64,000 nt of DNA from positions 558,001 through 622,000 of the forward strand of contig QWDQ01000006.1 in assembly GCA_003868215.1 (NCBI GenBank). The letters are read 5' to 3'. Shown here in pieces: positions 1-12,867 of the stretch. This DNA is from Pseudophaeomoniella oleicola (Eukaryota; Ascomycota; Eurotiomycetes; Phaeomoniellales; Phaeomoniellaceae). The position numbers and the translations under genes are program-made. Position 1 is the stretch's first letter. Each line of letters opens with the position of its first letter. Under the pieces are notes generated by a model. The model searched no databases. It saw only the letters and a list, made by a program, of their open reading frames with translations, and was not told where the DNA came from.

Positions 1-228
1 GATAGTGTCATGCTCGAGAAGACACCACCCAAAAGAGCCAAACGAACGACGTCCATGAAGACCACGCGCACGACGACATCGGCAAGGTGGACCAGCCCCA
101 TCATCGCCCTTCTGGTGGTCCTCCTTTCTACTATCCTCGCTTTCCTATTCTGGAACTCCTCCACGTCCGGGCATCCGCTCTGCTCTTCATTGCTTTCCCG
201 CTCTGCTACTACTCGAGACGATTTATAA
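1..228 (+). CDS. 3' end of an unidentified gene (tentative)
   Basis: Frame 1 is open from the first base to a TAA at 226-228. It encodes a basic, Thr/Arg-rich stretch followed by a strongly hydrophobic segment (around SPIIALLVVLLSTILAFLF) and a short polar tail, as in a tail-anchored or C-terminally anchored membrane protein. A T-run after the stop (about 245-255) fits a 3' UTR. A second frame (about 6-281) is also open over the same bases, so the frame choice is unsure. No family is recognised. The gene, if real, begins left of the window. Confidence 0.2.
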   Translation, partial: DSVMLEKTPPKRAKRTTSMKTTRTTTSARWTSPIIALLVVLLSTILAFLFWNSSTSGHPLCSSLLSRSATTRDDL

Positions 229-908
229 CTTCGCAAGGCGGGGCTTTTTTTTTTTGGTTACATAGACTCGTCTTTTCTTAGCGTCACGCTCATGTTGCGA
301 AAGAATTCTTTTCACGCCATGCAAAAAAGGAATTTTGGGGGTATTTTCGTGATGATTTTCGTCGAGGAGGAGAGGATTCTCATCTCTGGAGTACACGGTG
401 TAGATATGTCCCTAGACGAGGACATATTTTTGGATCAAAGAAGGGGGGAGGAGGAAGGAATATCTATATGTGTCTAAGAAGGAAAAATATAGAAAGGTAC
501 ACAAATACTCTGAGGTATATTCATATGTGTGTATAAGGAGGTTTGGACCTCACCACCAATCCAAGATGAATTGAATCGTCTACTCATTGAAAACCATGAT
601 TCCCTTTGCCTTCCTCTCTCCCCCATCTCCTCCCTCTCTCCATCCTCAACTGTCTACCTTTCCAACGTGCCTACCTATCTAGTTAGTACACGATTCATAA
701 AAATGCCGCTAAGTTAAATCCTTTTTCTTCCAAGAGATGGGACGCTTGTAGGTACATCCAACAAAAAAAAGACAATTTCCTACGCCAGCCATGAGAGACC
801 CAAACCACGCACGCCTGATGAAAGAGCCAAAAAACAAAAAGGGCCAAAAAGAACGTTATGCAGTAGTAGTAATTTTCCGTGGTCAAACCCTTGGTTTTTT
901 GGTCCTCT
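229..908. other. Spacer between left-edge tail and tma46
   Basis: About 680 bases with no convincing gene. It holds purine-rich patches (about 420-460), a TATATTC/ATATG-rich patch near 480-535 and a pyrimidine-rich patch near 600-660. Small open frames here have no coding look. It would carry the 3' flank of tma46 and of the left-edge gene. Confidence 0.5.
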
Positions 909-2071
909 TCAACCTTGTCCTACATCCTGAGCATCTTGTACGACCACTTCTTCTGGTGCTGCAGCCACGCCGTTACTTGACTCTGGTAATTGGCCACCGT
1001 TGGCCTCGGTTAGCCTCTCTTTCTCCTTTGCCTCTTTAAGGTTCTCCGTCTCTCGTCTCATGGCGTCCAAATTCCAGACACCATCGTCGTCATCATCGTC
1101 GTCGTCGTCTTCATCACTATCTTCATCCTCACTGCCCTTCCAATCACCGCTTTCGAACAAGGCTCTGCCGGTCGCATCCTTCGCTTTCCGAGCCTCGTCT
1201 TCAGCAGCTTTCTTATCTAAGCGTTCACGTTTCCATTTCGCAAAAGATTCAGGCGTGACCGGAGTAAGAGTCCCGGTAAGTTTATGGCGCTCAGATTCAA
1301 GGAAGTCTTCTAGAGTCAGAGTTTTGAGAGGTGATTTATCCAAAATAGCTTTCTCGGCGGCACGCTGTTCCTTGGTCTTGAGGACGAAACTAGATTCCAG
1401 TAAGCATTGGCCTTGAGGATAAGGTGAACCCATTGGAGAAATGAAACATACCCAGGTGGTAGACTGTGTCTGTACATGCATTTATCACCGCCGTTCGGGC
1501 ATGTCCAGAACCAACCATATTTGCCATTTTCCACAGCTTCAATAAAATATTTGCAGACTTTGTCAGTCGTGGTTTTGGGATTTCCATGTTTCGATAACAC
1601 AACATTTCGTAATTTCTCTTCGTCCCAATCATCCATGTTGTCTTTTTCTTTCTCTTCTTTCTCCTGCTCTCTCGTGTCTTGATATAGATCTTTCTTCGCG
1701 CCTTTCCGACCCACGTCGAGATCGTGACTGAACTTGCATTTCTTGCCCTTTTCGCAATGTCCTTGTTTGAAGAATTGGCAGAGCACCGTCTTGGGATCGA
1801 CGCCAAACGGCACTTTCTGCACTTGGACAGGCTTGAAAAGCTCGAGGGCCTCCCTCTTGGCTTGCTCAGATGCCTCTTTTTCTTTCGCCTTTTGCTCTTT
1901 CAACGCCTCTTTCCTCTTCTCCTCGGCAGACTTGTTGGACTTCGCTTGGGCTTGCAATTGCTGTATTTGTTTCTTCGCGGCACCGCCTTTCTTATTTTTC
2001 ATGCCAAAAGTCTTGTCATCGACTGTCGCCCTCGTCTTCTTGGGCTGATCAGCCCCTTTCTTGGGTGGCAT
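909..2071 (-). CDS. tma46: CCCH zinc-finger translation machinery-associated protein (Tma46/DFRP1/ZC3H15 family)
   Basis: Two exons, 1452-2071 and 909-1389, join across a 62-nt GTATGT...TAG intron (1390-1451), giving 366 aa. The join restores the family phrase [19 protein letters not shown], which supports it. A Lys/Ala-rich N-terminal coiled coil ([15 protein letters not shown]) is followed by CCCH finger 1 ([19 protein letters not shown]) and a wider CCCH finger 2 (starts VCKYF, ends DKCMYRH). The DRG-family-regulatory C-terminal region comes next, then an acidic run of Asp and a Glu-rich tail. In yeast, Tma46 binds the GTPase Rbg1 and associates with translating ribosomes; that role is inferred by family. 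The ATG at 2071 is chosen because the frame upstream has only TTG. Length is close to yeast Tma46 (345 aa). Confidence 0.93.
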
Positions 2072-2407
2072 ATTGTCGTTCAAATATTGTAAAAGTGCAC
2101 GCAGGAGGATGTAGAGCCCGCGGCCTGATAGGCTCGTTGAGTCCTGAGCGGTGAGTTCGGAGAGTCGTATTTCTAGTAGAAGGTTCTATCGACCGATTCA
2201 AGTGTCACGGAATCGAGCGAGTCGTCCAGCTCGTTGGCTGTTGTATCAATTTGTGATCGAGAATGCGCATGAAGAAAGTCGAAGTCTGGTGGGGAGATAT
2301 CAAAATAGGCTTGGCGTAGTGCGGGATTCTCGACGTCACGGTAAAGTGCGGAGCTACGATGTCGCTTCCTCACTTCCTCACTTCCTTTCGACTCTGACCG
2401 ACTTGCG
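2072..2407. promoter_or_regulatory. Divergent promoter spacer, tma46 and the 2408 gene
   Basis: The 336 bases between two divergent start codons hold presumed 5' UTRs and promoters. A pyrimidine-rich CACTTCCT repeat sits at about 2370-2386, just before the + strand start. No TATA box or other defined element was seen. Confidence 0.4.
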
Positions 2408-4142
2408 ATGGTCAACGCATTGAAGGACCCCGAACAACGAAACGATGAGGCTCGAAACATCGCTCGCCGAATAATAAGACATACTCTGAATAAAAGGGAA
2501 CTGGCGCATCTCCGTTGTCGACTCACAAAGGCGCTGTTGCCGGGTGAACCTGAACTCGTTAGTAATTATGGTGCTCGATGGCGATGAGGAAAGCTCAGGC
2601 AGCTACTCGAACGACTCTGAGACCCCATCAGGCAACGGAGACAGGCTAGGACCAAGTAGAGAGGAAAGAGAGGAACTGTGGAAGAAGATAACTACACCAA
2701 ATTCAACTAAAGCGACCAGGTTCGCGCTCAAAACTGATGAAGGATCATTCACGCTTTATCATTATCTTGGACGGCGTCCAGTAACGCACCAAATACCTTG
2801 GCAGAGCTGCACTCCTGATCCAAAACTTGTCCAGACCATGTTCACCAAATCCGAAGCCAAAACAACTCTACCAATGTATAGGTACATGAGAATGTTTGAG
2901 GAACATGCCAAGCGTCCACTCAAGGATGATGAAATGGCGGCTTTGGCTTATCATGCATCCAAAAAGGCTGCCGATGTGCAGTGGTACAGTGCTGGAGCGT
3001 TTCTACTTGGTTCTTTCCTCTGGTTTCGTTCTAGAAAGACATTCAAGCTTCCCTGGTGGAGAAGGCCTAAGGATCCGAGCGCTTTCGACGTTTTCCCCTT
3101 CAAGCGTCTACCATTGCTGCGAGGCTATCCAGCGCGCTGGGCCTGGTACCTGCAAAGGTATACCCTCTATTTAGCAGTAGTCTATCCATTAGGCTTAGCC
3201 ATAGGAAATGTCGTGACATCGGGAAATCTTGTCGCGTCCCTAAAAGAGGATGATCGAATCAGCGAGGTAGTCGAGGTCGCAACCAAGGCTTTGGTCGAAC
3301 GGAACAGAGGATTGCGTCGACCTTTGGTTTCGGCGTCGGTGGAGAGTGGTGCTGGTAGGCAAACACAAAGGAATAATCCTCCCGAGGGGTCTTGGAACCC
3401 TGCAAGCTCGGATCAACTCGATGAAGGTCAGGCGCCTGCTCATGAGCGAAACCCTTCTCCGATGTCCCATAGTCAGAACCGACAATCATCATTCCAGGGC
3501 GATGGTGCGGCGCATCCTCCTGATGAATTCGGAGGCGAGAACACGCGCGATCCTTACTCATCTCCTTATCCCCGTGACTTCGGTGGCAGCAATGATCGGG
3601 ACCGTTTTGCTAGCGACTGGTCACGGTCATCGGACATCTTCGACTGGGACATTACAACCTCTAGCACAGAAAATGAATCAGATCCGTCTCTGACATCATC
3701 TACGGATTCCGGAGTGGGTTCAGCGTGGGACCGGCTTCGTCAAGACTCCGCACGACAAACCCGCAATGCACAGCAGTCACAGACTAGACCAGATCAACAA
3801 CCGCGCTCTCCAGCATACCCATGGAATCCTCCTGCACCGTCGTCGCCGCCTTCATCTCAACCACCTCCACCGTACCCCGGAAGACCCCAGCAACAACAAA
3901 CTCAAGGTCCTTCCAAATGGGAAAGTATTCGAAGCGGTCAGACACCTGTCTCGTCCCAACTTCCAGTATCATCAGCCACTGATGATAACTCACCAACAAG
4001 TGGAGATGGCTATTCTTTCTCTTCATCAAACGAAGACAAATCATCCGAAAAAGATGAAGCGCAGAAGAAATTCGATCAAATGCTTGAAAAAGAACGGAAG
4101 GGCGAGAGCGAAGGTGGAGGTGGAGGCTGGTGGGGGAGCTGA
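2408..4142 (+). CDS. Fungus-specific two-span membrane protein with disordered C-terminus (unknown function)
   Basis: The main frame runs to TGA at 4140-4142. An ATG lies inside it at 2568, but an upstream ATG at 2408 opens a 45-codon helical segment (begins MVNALKDPEQRNDEAR). That segment can be spliced in frame from a GTGAAC donor at 2544 to an AG at 2631 or 2649, giving 548 or 542 aa; starting at 2568 instead gives 524 aa. The first half is conserved-looking and soluble (SREEREELWKKI, YLGRRPVTHQIPWQ). Two hydrophobic segments follow (about 2965-3030 and 3160-3225). The second half is Ser/Pro/Gln-rich and low in complexity, ending GGGGGWWGS. I recognise no Pfam domain. The two spans suggest an organelle-membrane protein, but that is inference. 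Confidence 0.72.
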
Positions 4143-5168
4143 GTAAAATTGTGTTCATCCGCTCTTTTCTTCTCCTGGCTTTCTCTTTCAGAAAGCCATT
4201 CTGAAAAGCCTGTATGGAGCAGAAGTCCCGTACTCTGTTAATATTTCTCTCAATGAGTCTCGAGGGAAGGGGGGGGGGGGGAATCCAAGAATGTAAATCA
4301 AACGGAGCCTCACAATATCAAACGAATTACCGGTAGTCAAGTCAGTCAGTCAATTCTGATACAACAAGCATCCAATCTAATCAGACCTTTTTCGGTTACT
4401 GTACCTAACCTTTGCTTCCTTTCCCATCTCCTTTGCCTCAAGTATGGAGGCAGGTTACCTAGGTACCTTATGTAGTTTCTCTCTGCTACTATTAGTAGTA
4501 GTAGTAGTAGCAGCAGTATATAATGCATAATTAGTATATGTGTTCTCTTCATCCTCGTTTTTGCGAATCGATATAGGTATATATATAGATGTGTATTTGT
4601 TGGGGGGGTTGTATAGTATGTAGATAAATTCTTTTTGATGATACAGAGAATATATAAACAAAAACAAATAAAATAACGCCAGACATAAATACAGTGACTG
4701 CTCTCCAACCAAACTTTCTTGGTATATAAGATACATCATTCTCATCATATTGATACAATAGATACCCAAACTCCGCACGCAAATGTCATGATGAAGAATA
4801 GTTTACATCTATTTAAAGGCTTCCTTTCTTTACTGATAACGAATCCCCTGCCTTAGCTACCTAAGTAAAAGGTGCCGCTGAGTCCAGTCTGTTTACTAAA
4901 TTGGGGTGGTGATAACTGAAGAAGTCACATGAATTGGTCAATAAACGCCGTCCAACCTTTTTTTGGACAATGCTGTCCCCTTTTAGATTTTCTTATTTTC
5001 GGTTCCTGGGTCTGGTCAACTTTTATGGCTTTGCAGCCCTCTTCTTGTTCTCTGAAGTCTCGCTGGTGTTTGGGGTGTTGTGGGAGTGCTGGATGCATTG
5101 CGAGGAGACATTGTGGTCACATCTAGTTGACGGAGGTCCATCTGAAGATTTCTCCGCTTGAGGTCGGT
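4143..5168. other. Convergent 3' spacer
   Basis: About 1 kb lies between the ends of the 2408 gene and pyrABCN. It holds a G-run (about 4270-4281), a TAG/CAG trinucleotide run (about 4494-4516), a palindromic TACCTAGGTA patch (4457-4466) and AT-rich sequence with ATATAT (about 4575-4590). Open frames on the minus strand near 4346-4782 are Ile/Tyr-rich products of this AT bias and are not called. Confidence 0.5.
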
Positions 5169-8100
5169 CTATGGAGCAAGAACAAGCGCCAACAACGCCA
5201 TTCGGCAGTAGAGGCCATATTTCATCTGGAAAGCAATGGGGTTAGTGCCATGTTACGGTACACAGTGAAGGTAAGGAGCTGTGAGAGACATACCTGTCTG
5301 AAATACGCCGCTCTCTGATCGAAGTCGACTTCCTCCGCGATCTCGTTGTTCCTTGGCAACGGATGCAGCAAGCAGCAAGTAGATTTTGCGTATTTCAATA
5401 CGCTGTTATCCACGATGAAGCTGTCTTTGAGTCTTTCGTACTCCTCGACGGTTGGGAATCGCTCCTTCTGAACACGAGTGCAGTAAAGGACATCTGAACG
5501 GGAGATGACTTCGGGGGTTAATTCTTCAGATACAACATCGAGCTGCCCAGAGGATGCGCAAATCTCTTGGACTTCGCTTGGAAGGGCAAGGGCTTTGGGG
5601 GAGATCAAGTTGATGCGGACTTCGTAGAATTGAAGAAGCTTGATCAACGAGTGTACAGGGCGGCCGTACTTGAGATCCCCAATGAAGGTCACAGTGATAC
5701 CGCTCACCGTGCCAAGTTCCTCACGGATAGTAAACAAGTCAAGGAATGCTTGTGTTGGGTGCTCAAGGCTTCCGTTGCCTCCGTTGATGATGGGGACCGG
5801 AGAGTATTTGGCGGCAGTGCCGGCGGAGGATCCATCCGGATGACGAAGGACAACAGCGTCACCATAGCAGCCTAGAGTTCGGATCGTGTCTTGCAGAGTC
5901 TCTCCTTTACGAGTGGAGCTATGGTCTGTGTTGATTGCGATGACACGACCTCCTAGACGCTGCATAGCAGCATCAAATGAAGCTGAGGTGCGTGTGGAAG
6001 GCTCGTAAAAGAGAGTACAAAGGACTCGCGACGCAAGGATAGAAAGAACGCCTTGGCGTTGCACTGCAAGACGCATCTCTTGCGCAACCGTAAACAGAAG
6101 GTGAAGGTCCTGTCGGGTATACTGGGAGACCGAAAGGACATGGCGATTCTTAAACGGTGAGCTGTGGAGGAGGGATCGAAGAGATGGAGAGATGTTGCTT
6201 GGCGCCGGCTGTGGGATCAGGGATGGCGGTAAGATCGGCACAGAGCTATCCGAAATATTGTCGACAGGGCGACCAGCGCGTGAAATTGGAGTAGAGACGA
6301 AAGATTGTCGGCGTGCAGCTGGAGAAATGATGGAATCTCTACGGAGCGAAAGCGCAGCTTCGGAGCGACCCGGTCCCTTTGGCGTCAATGGTCTCAATTC
6401 TGGTGACTGAACGTGTGGCTGATGCGCAGACATATCTCTACCCTTGACCGCATCGAACATAACCTCCCCGTCCAAGCAAGAAGTCTTGCCATCAAAAATG
6501 ACACGGGACACAGCTCCCTTCACAGTCTTCCCAACAAGCGGCGACCATACTTGGCCTGGTTGAACGACATGTGGTCTGTCAATCTCTATCTCAACTGTGG
6601 TTCCTTCTTGTTCGTGTAGATCAAAAATCACTTTAGGATTATCGTGCAATCTCGCCTTGACGTCCTCAACCGTCAAACGGCCATTTGCAACAGCAGTGAA
6701 TAGAAGAGGGATAGCGTCAGCAATTCCGACTGTAGGGGAAGCTTCATTGCCAGCCACCTGGTATGGAAGACTGCCAATGGAAAAGATGTCGATGACGTCC
6801 AAATTGCCCCAGAGTGCGTCTTGATCGGACCTGGAGGGCAGACCTTGCAGTTCCGGATAATCTTCCTGCGAAAGGAACAGGCCATAGATGGAAACATCGC
6901 AAGTGACCTTGAGACCTTTTTGCTTGCTCAATGCAATAAGGTTGATGTCATCTTTTGCAGACACGTTCATGATATGTATCTTCCGGTCATGCAGACTTGC
7001 GAGGAGCAGAATGGCCGCAAGATCCGAGTTCTTCGCATCAGTCAAGATCGGCTTGTGGTCTGGCCAGGTAGCGAAGTGGGCTGTCGTAGTTGCTACTTTG
7101 TTGATGTTGCCTGACAGATGGTTGAAGGGAATGAAGAGTGATCCTACATTCCCGACCACCTCTCGGATTTGCTCTGCGTTGTTTGGTGTCGCTGCAACAG
7201 AGAAGTTGTAGTCGCAGAGTGCCCCGCGTTGTGCGTTATGCTGAGCTATTTTTAATGAAAGTGCGTCTGTCACCCAGTTGTCGAGACCTAGGGGAATAAC
7301 TCGCATCATGGAGAATCCACCTGCAATGGATGCCTTGCTCACCAGCTGGAAGTCAGGAGAACCTCGGGTTGCTATACCAGGAACGAAGGCTGCGATATTG
7401 ATCAGTCCTGGTAGAGTAATCGTGCGATGACTGGTCTGGTAGTCAATGTTCTGGATAGACAGGTCGTAGTGCCTTGCAATAGCCTCGATAAGAATTTTGG
7501 CATTCTTAACATTGGTGACCAGTGGAACTTGGTAGTCAACTGCCATACGTCGGGTACGGTATCCCTTGCTCATGTAGTTTGCCGGACGTCTGAAACGGTT
7601 GCTAGAAGGCAAGTTGATGTAGAGATCAATCAAGTTGTTAGCCAGATGCTGAGTCAACGAGTACTCGGATTTCTGGTCGTCCTCAGAACCCGCAAGGATC
7701 TCAAGGTACTTGACTGGGATACCGTGCTCTTCCAGGAAGTCTGCAGTTCCCGCAGTAGCAAACATATTGTAACCTAACTTGTGCAATTTTTCGATTGACG
7801 GCAGCATTTCCATCTTATCTTTAAACGAACCCAATGACAAGAGGATGTTGCGCTTAGGTAGCCGGAATCCGGTTGAAATAAGGGCTTTCAAGTACGCCTC
7901 GTAGCGGTCCTTTCCGAAACATGCAACCTCGCCGGTTGAAGCCATTTCAACACCTAAGACCGGGTCTGCTCCAGACAGTCTGGGGAAGGAGAATTGGGGA
8001 ACTTTTATACCAACATAGTCCTTGGGAATGTTAACTGGTGGGTAAGCTTGGACGGGCCTCTCAATCATGATTTTAGTAGCCATCTCAATGAGATCAACGC

Positions 8101-11100
8101 CCATGACTTTCGACACGAAGGGGAATGATCGGGCAGCTCGAACGTTACATTCAATGACCTTGATATCGTTATCCTTGGCAATGAACTGGATGTTGTAAGG
8201 ACCGGTCACGTTTAGAGCGTTACCAATCTTGCGAGTCGCTTCCTCGATACGTGCGATTGTAGCTGGCTCCAAGTCCTGAGGCGGGAGTATCAAAGTGGCA
8301 TCTCCGGAGTGGACACCAGCATTCTCCACGTGTTCCGAGATGAAGTGTCCAGTCATAACACCATCTTTTGCCACGGCATCCATTTCGATCTCCTTGGCAT
8401 TCTCGATGTACTTGGTGATGACCACAGGGTGGTCTCGCGAGACATCCGCAGCTTGGTTCAAATAGCTGGCCAGATCGTCCTTGGAATAGACCGTGTTCAT
8501 CGCTGCTCCGGACAAGACATATGACGGTCGCACGAGTACAGGATAACCGACGCGTTCACAGAATTCCGCCGCTTCTCCAATACTCGTCAACTCCTTCCAC
8601 TCAGGTTGATCGACGCCAATACGATCCAACATGCGCGAAAATTTGTATCTGTTCTCTGCAGTATCAATCATCTCAGGAGACGTACCCAGAATCTTGACGT
8701 TCAGACGATGCAAGGGAAGAGCGATATTGTTGGGCGTCTGACCTCCCATAGAGATGATGACGCCACTTGCCGCCTCAAGCTGATAAATATCCAGCACATT
8801 TTCGAGATTGATATTCTCGAAATACAGTCTATCAGCCTCGTCGTAATCTGTGCTTACGGTCTCCGGATTATAATTCACCATCACAGTCTTGAAGCCTTCT
8901 TGTCTCAGAGTTCTGATTGCTCTGACTGAACACCAGTCGAATTCGACGGAAGACCCGATGCGGTAGACACCGGAGCCGAGAACCATTACGCCCTTATCCT
9001 CAAATGTAACGTCGTTCTCCGAACCGTTATAGGTCAGGTACAGATAGTTGGTGTATGCTGGGAATTCTGCGGCAACGGTATCAATCTGCTTGACGACTGG
9101 CTGGATACCGGCCTCGGCGCGTAGACGGCGAACTGCAAGCTCATTCGAGCTCCAAAATCTCGCCAGTTGGCGGTCTGAGAACCCAAGCTGCTTAGCGTGA
9201 CGGATGAGATGAGGTGGAATGGTTGATGCATTGTATTGGGTCATGAGCTTTGCGAAATTGCTCAGGCCCATGAGTTTGTTGAGAAACCACTTGTCAATTT
9301 TGGTCATTTCCCAAATTTTGTCAACCGAGTAGCCGGCGTGCATAGCGTTAGCTAGAGCAAACATACGCTGGTCCGAGGGAGTCTGGAGCTCTTGGTCAAT
9401 AGACATCAAAGCATTGGAGGTTTCGTTGAAACCCAGGTTGTGGAAATCAACTGATCTGATCGCTTTCTGTATAGCTTCCTCAAATGTGCGTCCAATAGCC
9501 ATGACTTCACCAACACTCTTCATCGACGATCCAAGTTGAGTCGAAACACGCATGAATTTCTTAAGATCCCATCGAGGAATCTTGACGACAACGTAGTCGA
9601 GCGAAGGTTCGAAACAGGCACAAGTCTTCTTGGTTACAGAATTCTTGATCTCATTTAATGGAATACCGAGACCCAGTTTGGCGGCAATGAAGGCAAGAGG
9701 GTAACCGGTTGCCTTCGAAGCCAACGCTGACGAACGCGACAGACGCGCGTTAACTTCGATAATGCAGTATTCCTTGGAGAACGGGTTCAGAGCATACTGG
9801 ATGTTGCATTCACCTACAACACCGAGGTGACGGATGACATTCACAGCGGTTGTTCTCAGCATGTTGTAGTCCTCGTCAGAAAGTGTCTGCGAAGGAGCGA
9901 CGACAATCGAGTCCCCAGTATGGATACCCAATGGGTCAAAGTTCTCCATGTTACACACTGTGATGCAGTTGTCTTGCGCATCCCGTACAACTTCGTACTC
10001 GATTTCCTTCCAGCCCTTCATTGATCGCTCAATGAGCACCTGAGGGCTAGCAGCAAAAGCCTTTCCACAGAGCTCACGGAGTTGTTCTTCATTTTCTGCA
10101 AAGCCGCTGCCGAGACCACCGAGAGCGTACGCTGCACGGACAATGACCGGAAATCCAATAGTTTCTCCTGCTACCATTGCCTCTTCCATGTTATTAGCCG
10201 AAGCGGATTTGGCGCATTTCTCTCCAATGGACTCCATGCTGCGAGCAAACATTTCACGATCTTCGGTCGTGATAATAGTATCGATAGGCGTACCCAAGAC
10301 CTGCACACCCAGCTCCTCGAATTCATCTTTGAGTTGTATGCCGACTTGCAATGCTGTCTGACCACCGAAGGTACAATATATCGCGTCCGGGCGTTCGTAT
10401 TTGATAACTTTTCTAACAAACTCGGCAGTGACGGGTAAAAAGTAAACCTTATCTGCCAATCCCTTGGAAGTCTGAATAGTGGCAATGTTGGGATTAATGA
10501 GGATGGTGTAAATGCCTTCCTCTTTCAACGCCTTGATTGCTTGACTTCCTGAGTAATCGAATTCCCCTGCCTGTCCGATGCTCAAACCCCCACTGCCAAG
10601 AACCAGGACTTTCTTGACGTCAACACGAGGATGTGCACGACGGTTCTCTTCAATTGTTCCGCCGGGGAATGATACTGGTCTCACAAGTTCATTATCCGTA
10701 GCGATGCTTTTCATGATTGCGTTGATGAAGACATCGAACAAGAATTCGGTATCTCGAGGACCAGGAGTGCTCTCGGGGTGAAATTGGACGCTGAAGTATG
10801 GTCGGCTGACGTGTCTGATGCCTTCGTTGCTGCCGTCATTTGCGTTGACGAAAAGCTCCTCCCAGCCCTCTGGAAGGGTGGCAGAATCTACAGCATAGCC
10901 ATGGTTTTGAGACGTGATATAACATTTTCCGGAGATCAAGTTCGTACAAGGGATGTTATGGCCACGGTTGCCGAACTTCATCTTAAGCGTCTTGGCTCCG
11001 GCAGCCCTGGCTAGAAGTTGATGACCAAGACAGATACCAAAGACCGGTGTCCGTCCGTCTTCCATGGCCTCCTTGATGTGGTTGATTGTGACTTCGAGCA

Positions 11101-12222
11101 TTGCTGGGTCACCAGGACCGTTGGAGATGAAAAGTCCATCATAATCCTTGCCAGCGAGCTTCGGGAACTCGTAATCCCAAGGCACTACGAGTACTTCAAT
11201 TCCTCTTCTCAGTAGACAGCGGAGCTGGTTGTACTTCATGCCGACATCCAAACAAGTCACTCGCACCGGTCTTCCGGAGGGATGTTGCAAGGCCACATCC
11301 TTGGGAGGCGAGAAAAGGCGTGGTTCCTTGATAGAGACTAGAACCACGTCAGAATGGTTCAACCAGATTTACGACGACATCAGTGAACCACAGTCCACGA
11401 TGCAAAAGTCAAAGTTGTCTTACCGTCCTTGACCAGGTTCCTAACGTTAGGGTCGTGCCAGTCGATTTCCATCACATCGTGTCTCCACTGCTCCGGATGA
11501 ACGGCGTCGAGGCCATTGGCCAAATGATTGCCATTGGTCAACGCTCCACTTGTCTTTTGATGTAACATTCGACCCAGCATACTACCTTCGTTACGTATCC
11601 TAGTTGTCAGAGCCCTAGTATCGACTCCATGCATGGCTGGAACTCCTTGTTCCTTCAGCCATGTACCCAGTGAAGACTCTGCCAGGAAATGTGAAAAGTC
11701 TTCTCCAGCGTACGAAGCGGTGACAAGACCGGCAATATGAATTTCACTCGCTTCGAAATGCTTGGGTAGATCACCCAGCAATTCATCCATCACATTTCTG
11801 GACGGGACACCATAGTTGCCGACCAGTGGGAATGTGATGACCAAAATCTGGCCTCTATAGGAGGGATCAGTAACCGATTCCGGGTAACCGACCATACCCG
11901 TCTGGAAAACGAGTTCTCCTGAAATGCTTTTCTCCGCCCCAAAGCTGTAACCTTCGTAGACAGTGCCATCTGCCAGTTCCAGGTAGACCCTCTTCTCAGG
12001 ATCTTTGATACTCGGGGCCGAGACGCTACCAATGACGTTTGAGGTCGATCGTCCAACGGGGGTCTTCACTCGGGCATTGAGATCCAGCAGATCTGCTGAA
12101 GCGCTCAATCCCACGGCAGCGGCAGCAGATGGACTGCTTGGGAGGGGCGAGCCGAGACCAGACCCTGCCCTCGATGGGGGTGTCTCCGGTCGACCACCTG
12201 CCCCTTGGATTGGTGTTGGCAT
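5169..12222 (-). CDS. pyrABCN: Multifunctional carbamoyl-phosphate synthetase / aspartate transcarbamylase (CAD-like, pyrimidine synthesis)
   Basis: Three exons (11424-12222, 5294-11337, 5169-5225) with introns of 86 and 68 nt encode 2299 aa, close to Aspergillus PyrABCN and yeast Ura2. The first intron ends after a CTGAC branch site; the last exon supplies the family's C-terminus [18 protein letters not shown]. Order: glutamine amidotransferase with Cys369 in FGICLGHQ and His453/Glu455 in FHPE; the two ATP-grasp halves of CPSase (each opening with VLGSG); an MGS-like regulatory region; a dihydroorotase-like domain; a linker; and aspartate transcarbamylase ([27 protein letters not shown]). 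The dihydroorotase-like part reads [11 protein letters not shown] where active enzymes have the GLIDxHxH zinc site, so it is presumably inactive, as in other fungi. It makes carbamoyl phosphate and carbamoyl aspartate and is normally feedback-inhibited by UTP. The start ATG at 12222 opens a Ser/Pro-rich leader. Confidence 0.97.
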
Positions 12223-12259
12223 GGTGCCGATGTGATGTTAGATAGAAAGGGATGCAATT

Positions 12260-12268
12260 CTATGACAT
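12260..12268 (-). promoter_or_regulatory. Minimal two-codon upstream ORF before pyrABCN
   Basis: Reading the minus strand, ATG-TCA-TAG lies 38 bases before the pyrABCN start codon. If it is inside the mRNA leader it is a start-stop type element that could lower initiation at the main ATG. The transcription start is unknown. Confidence 0.35.
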
Positions 12269-12851
12269 GAGGAGAATCTCTCTACAACAGTGATCCTGAC
12301 AACAAGGACCAAGTCCAGAAAATTCTTCTCTGAGAGAAGAATAATGACAAATTGAGAGCAGAGATGCAGCTACAAAAAAAAAAGTTGACGATCTTCAGGT
12401 CCCACCGGCAGTATCCTCGAAATCGAAAAACCCTTGATCCAATGAACCAATGATATGCCCGAATTGGGAGACTATGCGGGGCACATTTCACCGAGCAATT
12501 GAACTCGTACCTAGTAAATTGAAAACGCCATTTTCAGTCTCATCATCAATATACTGTACCTTTGAGGCTGTCGCGGAAGAGGAAACCGAGTAGACCGTAG
12601 ACAGAGCAGTTAGGCCTCTTCGATCCTTGGATCTGACATCTTTGTCCCCATTGTCTTAGCTAAGCTCATCTGTAGACACGAAAGTGAGGTCTCTTCTCTT
12701 CTCCGCAGGGATGACGTTGGCGGTGGACAGCCTATTATTCTCCAGACTTTTTTCCCTCCATTTTTCTTGCACTCTTCATTCCCAAGTTCAGTTAGGTCTC
12801 TTTATAGACCTACGTAGTACCTGTACTTTCTGTCTACAGTAGTTACTATTG

Positions 12852-12867
12852 TACTACGTAGTACGTA
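12852..12867. repeat. Palindromic 16-mer TACTACGTAGTACGTA, copy 1
   Basis: It contains the perfect 12-bp palindrome TACTACGTAGTA with an ACGT core followed by CGTA. An imperfect copy (CTACGTAGTAC) lies 40 bases upstream at 12810-12820. Confidence 0.75.

Noticed and set aside
4346-4782. Minus-strand frames rich in Ile, Tyr and Leu
   Set aside because: They arise from AT-rich convergent 3' spacer and lack conserved features.
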